Shown here piece after piece: positions 33,354 through 41,373 of a DNA stretch of 64,000 nt. Position numbers and translations under genes: made by a program. The notes beneath the pieces were generated by a model. That model was not told where the DNA came from. It made no database searches and saw only the letters and a list, made by a program, of their open reading frames with translations. The stretch is taken from contig NZ_JAHXMY010000002.1 in NCBI RefSeq assembly GCF_023149035.1, forward strand, positions 434,001 through 498,000, in the 5' to 3' direction. The DNA comes from Microbacterium sp. EYE_78 (lineage in GTDB: Bacteria; Actinomycetota; Actinomycetes; Actinomycetales; Microbacteriaceae). The first letter of the stretch is position 1. Every line of letters starts with the position of its first letter.

Positions 33354-34253
33354 ATGTCCGCACCAGGCTCGTTCGTGTCCCGCGTCCGTGCCCGCGTGCT
33401 CACCGCCCTCGCCGGCGACCCGACCGGGATGGCTCCCTACGTCCGCGCGCTCGCCGACGGCGACGACGCCGGACACTTCGCCGAGAACGGCCCCGCCTGG
33501 ACCGTCCACGCCGGCATGGGAACCCTCGTCGCCGGCATTCGCGCCCTGCTCCTGCAGGCCCTCCACCCGGGCGCCCTCGCCGGCGTGCACGACTGGTCGC
33601 GCTACCGCGACGACCCGATCGGCCGCCTCACCGGCACCGTCCGCTGGGTCATCACCCTCACCTACGGCTCAACCGAACAAGCGGATGCCGAGACGGCCCG
33701 CGTCGGCCGCTTCCACCGCCGCGTGCAGGGCGAGTACGTCGCCGGCGACGGCTCCGCCCGCACCTACACCGCCGAGCAGACCGACCTCGTGCGCTGGGTG
33801 CACCTCGCCTTCACCGACGCGTTCCTGCGCAGCCACCAGGCGTACGGCGGCGCGATCCCCGGCGGACCGGACGCATACGTCGCCGACTGGGCCACCGCCG
33901 GGCGCCTCATGCGTGTGCCCGACCCGCCGACGACCGAAGCTGCCCTGCGCGCCGAGATCGACGGCTTCCTCGACCGCGGCGAGCTGCGCCGCGACGAGCG
34001 CGTCGACGACGTCGTCCGGTTCCTCAAGAAGCCGCCGTTCACCGGGATGATGGGCGTCGCCTACCGCGTGCTGTTCGCCGCAGCGGTCGCGACCTTCCCG
34101 CCGCGGATACGACGGATGCTGGGGCTGCGCCGCTCGTGGCTGCCGGTGAAGACGGCGACCCGGCTCATCCTGCGCGTGACCGAGCGGGCGCTGGGGTCCG
34201 GGCCGCGCGCGCAGGACATGGCGCGGCTGCGCCTGCGGCGGCTCGGGCTGTAG
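33354..34253 (+). CDS. DUF2236 (MpaB-like oxygenase) family protein
   Basis: A 299-residue protein of the DUF2236/latex-clearing-protein superfamily, which binds b-type heme and includes rubber oxygenase and MpaB. Family blocks are MGTLVAGIRALLLQALHPGALAGVHDWSRY, LTGTVRWVITLTYG and LVRWVHLAFTDAFLRSHQAYGG; the conserved histidines in LHPGA and WVHLAF are candidate heme ligands. No signal peptide is seen. Substrate unknown. A hairpin terminator follows. Confidence 0.85.
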   Translation: MSAPGSFVSRVRARVLTALAGDPTGMAPYVRALADGDDAGHFAENGPAWTVHAGMGTLVAGIRALLLQALHPGALAGVHDWSRYRDDPIGRLTGTVRWVITLTYGSTEQADAETARVGRFHRRVQGEYVAGDGSARTYTAEQTDLVRWVHLAFTDAFLRSHQAYGGAIPGGPDAYVADWATAGRLMRVPDPPTTEAALRAEIDGFLDRGELRRDERVDDVVRFLKKPPFTGMMGVAYRVLFAAAVATFPPRIRRMLGLRRSWLPVKTATRLILRVTERALGSGPRAQDMARLRLRRLGL

Positions 34254-34266
34254 CGCCGGGGCCGCA

Positions 34267-34298
34267 CGCGGCGTGACCACCCCCAGGGCCACGCCGCG
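34267..34298. terminator. hairpin terminator between convergent genes
   Basis: A perfect 9-bp stem (cgcggcgtg with cacgccgcg) and a 14-base loop lie between the convergent DUF2236 and alpha/beta hydrolase genes. Confidence 0.65.
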
Positions 34299-34307
34299 CG
34301 GCATCCG

Positions 34308-35144
34308 TCAGCTCTGGATGAACGCCAGGATGTCGGGGTTCAGCGCATCCGCGTGGGTCGTCAGCATGCCGTGGGGGAGGCCCTCGTAGATCTTCAGCGT
34401 CGCGTTCTGCAGCAGCTCGGCCTGCTGCAGCGCCGCCGCCTTGTACGGCACCACCTGGTCGTCATCGCCCTGGATCACGAGCACCGGCACCGTGATCGCC
34501 GCGAGGTCCTCGCGCTGATCCGTCTCGCTGAACGCCGTGATGCCCTCGTAGTGCGCCAGCGCGCTGCCCGTCATTCCCTGCCGCCACCAGTTGTCGATCA
34601 CCGGCTGCGACGGCTCGACGCCCTCGCGGTTGAACCCGTAGAACGGACCGGATGCCACGGCCTCGAAGAACTCGGCACGATTCGCCGCGAGCGCCTCACG
34701 GAACCCGTCGAACACCGACAGCGGCGTCCCCTCGGTGTTCCAGTCGGTCTGCAGCATGAGCGGCGGCACCGCGGCGACCAGCACCGCCTTCGCCACGCGA
34801 CCCTGCGGCTCGCCGTACTTCGCGACGTACCGGGCGACCTGCCCACCGCCGGTCGAGTGCCCGATGTGGATCGCGTTCTGCAGGTCGAGGTGCTCGACGA
34901 CCGCGCTCACGTCGCTCGCGTAGTGGTCCATGTCGTGCCCGGTGCCGATCTGCGACGACCGGCCGTGACCGCGGCGGTCACTCGCCACGACGCGGAACCC
35001 CTTGCCGAGGAAGTACAGCATCTGCGCGTCCCAGTCGTCGGACGACAGCGGCCACCCGTGGTGGAAGACGATCGGCTGGGCGTTCTTGTCGCCCCAGTCC
35101 CTGAAGTAGATCTCGGCGCCGTCGTCGGTGGTGATGAAGGGCAT
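34308..35144 (-). CDS. alpha/beta hydrolase (arylesterase/chloroperoxidase type)
   Basis: A 278-residue cytoplasmic hydrolase. The nucleophile elbow is GHSTGGG, the oxyanion segment is HHGWPLSSDDWD, the acid is in VIQGDDDQVVP and the histidine in GLPHGM near the C-terminus. This set matches cofactor-free haloperoxidase/perhydrolase-like esterases. The ATG at 35142-35144 is preceded by GGAGACAC as a weak ribosome binding site. It lies between the DUF2236 gene and the XRE regulator, both unlinked in direction or regulation as far as can be seen. Confidence 0.9.
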   Translation of the reverse strand: MPFITTDDGAEIYFRDWGDKNAQPIVFHHGWPLSSDDWDAQMLYFLGKGFRVVASDRRGHGRSSQIGTGHDMDHYASDVSAVVEHLDLQNAIHIGHSTGGGQVARYVAKYGEPQGRVAKAVLVAAVPPLMLQTDWNTEGTPLSVFDGFREALAANRAEFFEAVASGPFYGFNREGVEPSQPVIDNWWRQGMTGSALAHYEGITAFSETDQREDLAAITVPVLVIQGDDDQVVPYKAAALQQAELLQNATLKIYEGLPHGMLTTHADALNPDILAFIQS

Positions 35145-35231
35145 GGGTGTGTCTCCAGAGTCGTGAGGCGGAGTGGATGCCCCCACGCTAAGCGCGTTCC
35201 CTGCCGGCGTCGTGGCCCTCTCAGTACCCGG

Positions 35232-36197
35232 CTACGCCGCTGTCGTGGGGGCCACGGCGTCCACCGGCATCCGCTCACGCGCGGCGCCACCGGGACCCGT
35301 GCCGCGGTACCGCGCCAGCCTGCTCGCGGACGTCGGTGTCGACGTCTCGGCACCCGGGAGCGTCATCGTGCCGCTCCGCAGCGCGGTCTGCAGGTTGATT
35401 AGGGCGCGCTCGCCGACACTGCCCGGCACGCCGTAGCAGATGACGGTGTAGAGGCCCGGATGCGCCTCGAGGATTTGCCACTTCGTGTCGACCCAGCCGT
35501 GCTCGGGAAAGTAGTTCGGCGCGACGCCCGAGGTCAGCGGCAGCGCCTCGTGCTGCTCCCACAGGTCGCGGAAATCGTCGTCGTCGAGCAGGAGTCCGGT
35601 GATCTCCTGCCAGCGCGGATCCGACGGATTGCCGTAGTAGCGCACCCGCGACACCGAGGAGCGTGCGCCCTCCTGCCACGACGCCAGCGCACGTAGCTCG
35701 GGCGGCGCCTCGAACTGCATGAGCACCAGGTTGTTGCCGACCTCCATGTACCCCGGCGCCACCGCGCGGATGAGGTCGTTGACGACCACGATGTCCTGGT
35801 TGCGGTCGATGATGTACGCGGCCGTGTGATCCCAGTGCGTGATCAGCTGCACGAGGTCGACCGGCGGATCCTCACCGCGATGCACCTCGAACGGCGCCTC
35901 CGAATCGGGCAGCGCGAGACGCTGCAGATACGCCGTGCCGGCACGGTCGAGGCGCAGCGCGCGGGCCAGCGAGTTGCAGACCTGCAGCGACATCTGGTGT
36001 CCGCTGCCCTGCTCGAGCCGCCGGTAGTACTCGGCACTGATGCCCGCCAGCCGCGCGACCTCTTCGCGCCGCAGTCCGCGCACGCGTCGACGCGGTTCAG
36101 GAGGGATGCCGACGGCATCCGGCGTCAGACCGGCGCGACGCGCGCGGAGGAAGCTTGCGAGCGCGCTCTTGTCTGCGCTCGATCGTTCTGCAACCAC
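35232..36197 (-). CDS. XRE-family regulator with MmyB-like ligand domain
   Basis: A 321-residue regulator like the one at 5296-6168. HTH: RVRGLRREEVARLAGISAEYYRRLEQGSGHQMS at residues ~40-75. The C-terminal MmyB-type domain shows YIIDRNQDIVVVNDLIRAVAP, MQFEAPPELRALASWQ and SGVAPNYFPEHGWVDTKW. The GTG at 36195-36197 is chosen; longer starts give a non-conserved arginine-rich leader. It is divergent from an SDR gene 134 bases away, its probable target, repeating the XRE/oxidoreductase pairing seen at 4.1-6.2 kb. Confidence 0.85.
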   Translation of the reverse strand: MVAERSSADKSALASFLRARRAGLTPDAVGIPPEPRRRVRGLRREEVARLAGISAEYYRRLEQGSGHQMSLQVCNSLARALRLDRAGTAYLQRLALPDSEAPFEVHRGEDPPVDLVQLITHWDHTAAYIIDRNQDIVVVNDLIRAVAPGYMEVGNNLVLMQFEAPPELRALASWQEGARSSVSRVRYYGNPSDPRWQEITGLLLDDDDFRDLWEQHEALPLTSGVAPNYFPEHGWVDTKWQILEAHPGLYTVICYGVPGSVGERALINLQTALRSGTMTLPGAETSTPTSASRLARYRGTGPGGAARERMPVDAVAPTTAA

Positions 36198-36331
36198 CGG
36201 ATCATCTTGGCACCGGGATGTTACGCGGCGTGTTACGGGTTCGGGTCGCCGACGCCAGGATCCCGCGGCCACACCACGACACAGTCGTCAAGAGCCCGCA
36301 CGGACACCGCGAACGGTGTGACACTCGCCTG

Positions 36332-37153
36332 ATGCGAACCATCGTCATCACCGGCGCCAGCGACGGGATCGGCGCCGCGGCATCCCGCCAGCTCGTCGCC
36401 AAAGGCCACCGCGTCGTCCTCGTCGGACGCTCGCCCGAGAAGACGCGCGCCGTCGCCGACGAGCTCGGGATGCCGCACCACCTCGCCGACTTCGCGGACC
36501 TCGCGCAGGTGCGCCGCCTCGCTGACGAACTGCTCACGGCCTACCCGCGCATCGACGTGCTCGCGAACAACGCCGGCGGCATCTTCGGACCCCGAAAGCT
36601 CACCACCGACGGGTTCGAGCAGACGTTCCAGGTCAACCACCTCGGGCCGTTCCTGCTGACGAATCTGCTGCACGAGCGGCTGGTCGAGAGTGAGGCATCC
36701 GTCATCCAGACCTCCAGCGCGGCCGCACGCATCTTCTCGCGCTTCGACATCGCCGATCTCAATGGTGCGGGCCGCTACTCCGGCCGCGTCGCCTACGGCA
36801 ACGCGAAGCTCGCGAACGTGCTCTTCACGCGCGAACTGCAGCGCCGCTGGGGCGGCGAGGGCATCTCCGCGGCGGCGTTCCACCCGGGCGTCGTCGCGAC
36901 CGGGTTCGCCGGCAACACCACCGGGCCGTTTCGCTGGATGTACCACAACCCCCTCGCGAAGTGGCTGCTCACGACGACCGACGAGGGCGGCAAGCGGCTC
37001 GTGTTCCTCGCCGACGGCACCCCCGGCACCGACTGGCTGCCCGGCGCCTACTACGAGAACGACCGCGTCACGAAGACACACAAGCTCGGCACCGACGAGC
37101 GACTCGCGCGCGAGCTGTGGGACCGCAGCGCCGAGATGGTCGCGCTCGCCTGA
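36332..37153 (+). CDS. SDR-family oxidoreductase
   Basis: A 273-residue short-chain dehydrogenase of the retinol dehydrogenase/protochlorophyllide-reductase-like group. Seen: VITGASDGIGAAASRQL (cofactor loop), LANNAGGIFGPRK, SSAAARI (catalytic Ser) and YGNAKLANVLFTREL (Y-x3-K), then FHPGVVATGFAGN. It likely reduces an aldehyde or ketone using NADPH. The ATG at 36332 directly precedes the cofactor-binding strand, as usual. Divergent from the XRE regulator. Confidence 0.9.
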   Translation: MRTIVITGASDGIGAAASRQLVAKGHRVVLVGRSPEKTRAVADELGMPHHLADFADLAQVRRLADELLTAYPRIDVLANNAGGIFGPRKLTTDGFEQTFQVNHLGPFLLTNLLHERLVESEASVIQTSSAAARIFSRFDIADLNGAGRYSGRVAYGNAKLANVLFTRELQRRWGGEGISAAAFHPGVVATGFAGNTTGPFRWMYHNPLAKWLLTTTDEGGKRLVFLADGTPGTDWLPGAYYENDRVTKTHKLGTDERLARELWDRSAEMVALA

Positions 37154-37185
37154 GCCACCGGCATCCGCCCCGCTAGCCTGAGCGC

Positions 37186-37593
37186 GTGCCCTTCGCGCTC
37201 GCGCTCACCATCGTCCTCGCACTCATCGCGGTTCTCCAGATCGCCCTCGCCCTCGGCGCCCCGCTGGGGCACTTCGCGTGGGGCGGTCAGCACCGGGTGC
37301 TGCCGGCGCGGCTGCGCATCGGCAGCCTCCTCTCGATCGTCATCTACGCACTTATCGCGGTCCTCGCGTGGGACCGCGTCCGCGCCATCGACGTCGTCCC
37401 CGACGGTGTCGCCGTGGTCGGCATGTGGGTCGTCTTCGCGTACTTCGTGCTCGGCATCCTCATGAACGCCATCTCGCGCAGCCGACCCGAGCGGTTCACG
37501 ATGGTCCCCGTCACGATCGTGCTCGCGGTGCTCTCGTTCTGCATCGCGATGGGCTACGGCGAGCTCGCGATGCCCGCTGGCGAGCTCGTCTAG
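37186..37593 (+). CDS. small four-helix membrane protein
   Basis: A 135-residue integral membrane protein with helices at residues ~3-26, ~45-65, ~75-97 and ~105-127. It starts at a GTG, 33 bases downstream of the SDR stop. No conserved motif recognised apart from GHFAWGGQHRVLP in the first loop, which I have seen in actinobacterial hypothetical proteins. It converges on the DUF4177 gene with one base between. Confidence 0.7.
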   Translation: MPFALALTIVLALIAVLQIALALGAPLGHFAWGGQHRVLPARLRIGSLLSIVIYALIAVLAWDRVRAIDVVPDGVAVVGMWVVFAYFVLGILMNAISRSRPERFTMVPVTIVLAVLSFCIAMGYGELAMPAGELV

Positions 37594-37594
37594 G

Positions 37595-37984
37595 TCAGAC
37601 CAGCTTCTCGAACACCATCGTCGCCTGGATGCGGTCGCCGCCGCCGAAGCCGGTGCTCGTCGACGACGACGTCGAGATGGTGTGCAGCCGGTAGCCGAGC
37701 GCCGCCTGGTTGTTGATCGCGGCCTCGAGCTCGATGAGGTTGTTCGACCCGCTGCCCCACATCCGCTCCTTGAGCACCACCTGCAGCACGACGTAGCTCA
37801 TGCCGGCCGGCGCCTGCCGCGGCTGCCCACCCGAGGCCGCATCGGCCTGCGCCTGCGCGATGTACCCCGAAAGCCCGGACTGCGGGGGAGGAGGCGACTG
37901 CGTCCGCTCCGTCCACGCGGTGCCGTCCCACCACCGCATCGTGCCCGAACCGTCGTCGTACCAACCCTCAGCAGCATCGCTCAT
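37595..37984 (-). CDS. DUF2510/DUF4177 protein
   Basis: A 129-residue protein in two parts. Residues ~6-30 are a DUF2510 motif (GWYDDGSGTMRWWDGTAWTERT), a short Trp-rich element common at actinobacterial membrane proteins. Residues ~60-129 are a DUF4177-like alpha/beta domain (YVVLQVVLKERMWG, IELEAAINNQAALGYRLHTIST, ATMVFEK), thought to be a small stand-alone fold. No membrane helix. Function unknown. Confidence 0.75.
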   Translation of the reverse strand: MSDAAEGWYDDGSGTMRWWDGTAWTERTQSPPPPQSGLSGYIAQAQADAASGGQPRQAPAGMSYVVLQVVLKERMWGSGSNNLIELEAAINNQAALGYRLHTISTSSSTSTGFGGGDRIQATMVFEKLV

Positions 37985-38023
37985 GCCGTCACCGTAGCGG
38001 GGTGGATGCCGCGGCGAGAAGCC

Positions 38024-38359
38024 TCAAGCGGTGCCGCCGCCCATGATCCACGTGGTCAGCGCGATCGTCGTGATCAGGCCGGTGACCGCGGCCACCGCAC
38101 CGAGCGAGCCACCGATGAGGGAGAGGACCTTCGACTGCTTGCGCGTCAGCGCGTAGACGCCGAGCGAGAACGCGGTCAGGCCGAGCAGCAGGCCGACCCA
38201 CGGGATGAGGCCGGTCACGAACGCGGCGATCCCCACGACGAGCGCCGCGATCGACAGTCCGCCCGCCGGCGCCTTCGGCTGCGGCACACGCACCCACTTC
38301 TCGCCGTCCCACTGGCGCGGGGCGCTCTCGGGTCGAGTCGACTGCCCATCGTCTGACAT
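38024..38359 (-). CDS. small membrane protein with DUF2510-like N-terminus
   Basis: A 111-residue protein starting MSDDGQS with a shortened Trp-Asp-Gly motif (RQWDGEKWVRVPQP) and then three membrane helices at residues ~35-55, ~57-75 and ~85-107. It is 39 bases upstream of the DUF2510/DUF4177 gene on the same strand, so they may be one unit. Upstream of it begins the 91-bp repeat that borders an inserted gene. Confidence 0.7.
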   Translation of the reverse strand: MSDDGQSTRPESAPRQWDGEKWVRVPQPKAPAGGLSIAALVVGIAAFVTGLIPWVGLLLGLTAFSLGVYALTRKQSKVLSLIGGSLGAVAAVTGLITTIALTTWIMGGGTA

Positions 38360-38392
38360 GGTTCCCCCGTCCGTGTTCGGGATCACGCTACC

Positions 38393-38483
38393 GCGGGCTC
38401 ACGCCTCGCCGAGCTCCACCGTCGTCAGCAGCTCGAGGTGCCGCCGCAGCGTCTCGGTCACGTCGACCACGTCGGAGTCGTGC
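38393..38483. repeat. 91-bp direct repeat, left copy (tetR 3' end)
   Basis: This copy matches 39236-39326 at 88 of 91 positions by eye. The right copy is the end of the TetR gene (stop codon and last ~28 codons). This left copy is cut off from the gene and followed by the inserted membrane-protein gene. Confidence 0.9.
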
Positions 38484-38513
38484 GGCAGGCAACTCAACAC
38501 GACTCGCCGCCCG

Positions 38514-39164
38514 TCACTTCGGGGTGAATGCCTCTCTCACGCGACGGACTTGTTCGGGCGCAAGGTTCCAGCGCGATCCACGCTTGTGGTCGGGGTAGTT
38601 CAGTTGAAGGAACGCATAGATCGCCTTCCCGTTGTCGTTCTGACGTAGCTCTCGGGCCAACTCTGCAGGCGTGGGAGCGTCTTTCTTCGCCGGCGCCACC
38701 ACGTCGAAGCCCATTGCCCTTCTTACTGCTTCGCGCTTCTCGTCCAAGATCTTCTTCGGCACCGAGTAGACGCTTACAGCGGTCAGCAGGATGACAGCGA
38801 TCAGGAGCAAGTTCACCCACACGTTCACGCTTTCGGGAAGGAGAATCTGGCTCAGGAACATGGCGAGGGCAAGCCCGGCTATCCCGCAGAGGCTGTCGAA
38901 TACGTATCTCATTCGGTCTGGACGCGAATCAGACGCAGCCACGAACTCGACCAGGAAGACCCGGCGTCGCTCCTCCGCATGTTGTTTCTCCCAGAAGACC
39001 GTCGCGTCTTGGCGGATCCGGGACCAACGTTCATAACGAGCGAACGCGGCTCCCGAACGAACCGCCTGCGCAAGTGCCGTCAGGACAGTTGCAGCAGCGG
39101 CCACCGCGCCCGCGATGTTCGCGATGATCACCCAGTCCCAAGTCCCCAAATCTCCCCAGTTCAT
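38514..39164 (-). CDS. hypothetical membrane protein, inserted cargo gene
   Basis: A 216-residue protein with three membrane helices: residues ~11-34 (WVIIANIAGAVAAAATVL), ~90-108 and ~114-134, a charged cytoplasmic part (FWEKQHAEERRRVF) between the first two and a soluble C-terminal domain of about 70 residues (PTPAELARELRQNDNGKAIYAFLQ). No family recognised. G+C is clearly lower than in neighbours. It lies alone between 91-bp direct repeats of the tetR 3' end, so it came in by insertion. The topology is reminiscent of membrane-bound defence effectors, but no motif proves this. Confidence 0.65.
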   Translation of the reverse strand: MNWGDLGTWDWVIIANIAGAVAAAATVLTALAQAVRSGAAFARYERWSRIRQDATVFWEKQHAEERRRVFLVEFVAASDSRPDRMRYVFDSLCGIAGLALAMFLSQILLPESVNVWVNLLLIAVILLTAVSVYSVPKKILDEKREAVRRAMGFDVVAPAKKDAPTPAELARELRQNDNGKAIYAFLQLNYPDHKRGSRWNLAPEQVRRVREAFTPK

Positions 39165-39235
39165 GGCCGGATGTTAGGACCGATTGACCTCGGACGCCAG
39201 GGCGCCTTGAGGCAAGGAGCCGGACGCTGCAGACA

Positions 39236-39326
39236 GCGGGCTCACGCCTCGCCGAGCTCCACCGTCGTCAGCAGCTCGAGGTGCCGGCGCAGCGTCTCGG
39301 TCACGTCGACCGCGTCGGCGTCGTGC
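39236..39326. repeat. 91-bp direct repeat, right copy
   Basis: Contains the stop codon and last codons of the TetR gene. See the left copy at 38393-38483; the two differ at three positions and are 752 bp apart. Confidence 0.9.
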
Positions 39327-39856
39327 ATCCACTGCAGCTGCGCGCCGTCCCACACCGCGAGGGTCGACGTCGCCGCGAACTCGGGTTCGATGCCCGGGCG
39401 CAGCAGCCCGGCATCCGCCATCTCGCGGAACGCGGCGGTGAACTCGCCGCGCACCCGCGCGTAGCGCTCGCGGAAGTACTCGTTCGACGGATGCTCCGGC
39501 GTCGCCGACTCCGCGGCCAGCAGCGTGTACAGCTCGACGATGCCGGGGATCTTCTCGTTCGCCCGCGCGAGCCGCAGGAACGCCGCGGGAGTGTCGGCTG
39601 GGCCCGCGGCCGGCTCGGGCGCAGCATCCCCGAGACTGCGGGTGTCGCGGTCCTCGAGCACCCGCTGCAGCAGCACGCTCTTGTTCGCGAAGTGATGCAG
39701 GATCGTCGACGCATCGATGCCGACCCGATCGCCGATCTCCTTGAGCGACCCTGCGCGATAACCGTGCGTCGCGAACACCTCGCCGGCGGCGTCGAGGATC
39801 TCCCGCTGCCGCGCCGCCGTCTTCGCGTACGGGCCGCGCTTGGTCGAAGTCGCCAT
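39242..39856 (-). CDS. TetR-family regulator
   Basis: A 204-residue repressor with HTH RQREILDAAGEVFATHGYRAGSLKEIGDRVGIDASTILHHFANKSVLLQRVL at residues ~16-66 (only the pattern matters here: long recognition helix TILHHFANK). The C-terminal half is an all-helical ligand domain. It is divergent from the GH30 gene 79 bases away, and a palindrome between them is its likely operator, so it probably controls sugar use. Its 3' end is duplicated at 38393-38483. Confidence 0.9.
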   Translation of the reverse strand: MATSTKRGPYAKTAARQREILDAAGEVFATHGYRAGSLKEIGDRVGIDASTILHHFANKSVLLQRVLEDRDTRSLGDAAPEPAAGPADTPAAFLRLARANEKIPGIVELYTLLAAESATPEHPSNEYFRERYARVRGEFTAAFREMADAGLLRPGIEPEFAATSTLAVWDGAQLQWMHDADAVDVTETLRRHLELLTTVELGEA

Positions 39857-39880
39857 GCCTCCAGTCTACCTGCGAAAGTG

Positions 39881-39892
39881 CAACGTGCGTTG
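39881..39892. promoter_or_regulatory. palindrome between tetR and GH30, probable operator
   Basis: caacgtgcgttg is a perfect 5-bp palindrome with two central bases, midway between the divergent TetR and GH30 genes. A further near-copy of its half, tttgcgttacc, lies 4 bases downstream. Confidence 0.5.
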
Positions 39893-39935
39893 GAATTTGC
39901 GTTACCGTGGACGCACACGACTCACGGGAGAGCAC

Positions 39936-41321
39936 ATGGCGACGTCGGCATCCGCACCCATCCGCTGGATCAGCACCACCCAGCACCAGCCCTGGCAGGA
40001 GCTCGACGCGCCTGCGCTCGGCGAGGTGCGCAGCATGCCGTCGGTGTTCCTGCAGACCGACGACCCGCAGCAGACGATCGAGGGCTTCGGCGCCTCGTTC
40101 AACGAGCTCGGCTGGACCTCGCTCGCCCACCTCACCGACGACGACCGCGACGCCGTCCTGCGCGAGCTCTTCGAACCCGGCACCGGCCTGAACCTCACCA
40201 GATGCAGGATGCCGGTGGGCGCCAACGACTTCTCCACCGACTGGTACAGCTACGACGAGACGCCGGGCGACCTCGCGCTCGCCGACTTCTCGATTGCGCA
40301 CGACCACGAGGCGCTCGTCCCGTTCATCCGAGCCGCGCAGCGCCACCAGCCGGCGCTGACGCTGTGGGCCTCGCCGTGGAGCCCACCGACGTGGATGAAG
40401 GCGAACGGACACTACGCGGGCGCGAGGGCGAACCTGCTGAACCCCGACATCGACAACGGCATCCGCGACGACCAGCTCGGCGCCGAGGGCACTGACATGA
40501 TGCGCGTGGACGACGACACGCTCGCCGCGTACGCCGCCTACTTCGGGCGGTTCGTCGACGCGTATGTCGAGCTCGGAATCCCGATCACGATGGTCATGCC
40601 GCAGAACGAGTTCAACTCGGCGCAAGTGTTCCCGAGCTGCACGTGGACGCCTGAGGGGCTCGCCGCCTTCGTCCGACACCTCGGACCCGAGATGGCCGCG
40701 CGCGACGTCGCGGTGTTCCTCGGCACGCTCGAACGCGCCGACGACGGCCTCGTCGAGCGGGTGCTCGCGGACGACACGGCGGTGGGCTACATCAGCGGGA
40801 TCGGCGCGCAGTGGGCGGGCAAGGGCGCGGTGCCGTACCTGCACCGCCACCACCCCGAGCTGACCATCTACCAGACCGAGCAGGAGTGCGGCGACGGCCG
40901 CAACGACTGGCGCCTCGCGCGGCACGCGTGGTCGCTCATGCGCCACTTCCTGCTGCACGGCGCCACCGCCTACATGTACTGGAACATGTCACTGCTGCGC
41001 GGCGGCGTCAGCCGGTGGGGCTGGGCGCAGAACTCGCTGGTGACCGTCGACGCCGAGTCGCGCTCGTACGAGTTCAACCACGAGCTGTACGTGCTCAAGC
41101 ACGTGTCGCACCTCGTGGCCGCGGGGGCGCGCCGCATCCCGACCATCAGCTACACCGGCCACGAGAACCAGCTCGCCTTCCGCAATCCCGACGGCAGCCT
41201 CGTCATCGTCGTGCAGAACGACCTCGGGGAGGAGTCGACGATGTCATTCTTCATCGACGGTCGGGCGCTCGAGGTGACCCTGCCGGCGGACTCGCTGAAC
41301 ACGCTCGTCGTGCCGGCCTGA
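39936..41321 (+). CDS. GH30-family glycoside hydrolase
   Basis: A 461-residue retaining glycosidase of GH30 (glucosylceramidase-like, beta-1,6-glucanase-like). Seen: IEGFGASFNELGW at the start of the barrel, LWASPWSPPTWMKANG, the acid/base in MPQNEFNSA and the nucleophile in IYQTEQECGDG, and a C-terminal beta domain with RNPDGSLVIVVQND. No signal peptide, so it acts on imported oligosaccharide. It is divergent from the TetR regulator and probably controlled by it. Confidence 0.9.
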   Translation: MATSASAPIRWISTTQHQPWQELDAPALGEVRSMPSVFLQTDDPQQTIEGFGASFNELGWTSLAHLTDDDRDAVLRELFEPGTGLNLTRCRMPVGANDFSTDWYSYDETPGDLALADFSIAHDHEALVPFIRAAQRHQPALTLWASPWSPPTWMKANGHYAGARANLLNPDIDNGIRDDQLGAEGTDMMRVDDDTLAAYAAYFGRFVDAYVELGIPITMVMPQNEFNSAQVFPSCTWTPEGLAAFVRHLGPEMAARDVAVFLGTLERADDGLVERVLADDTAVGYISGIGAQWAGKGAVPYLHRHHPELTIYQTEQECGDGRNDWRLARHAWSLMRHFLLHGATAYMYWNMSLLRGGVSRWGWAQNSLVTVDAESRSYEFNHELYVLKHVSHLVAAGARRIPTISYTGHENQLAFRNPDGSLVIVVQNDLGEESTMSFFIDGRALEVTLPADSLNTLVVPA

Positions 41322-41373
41322 GGGGCGCGTTCGACGCGGGGGCGATGTCGGAGGCCCTCGCAAGAATAGGAGC

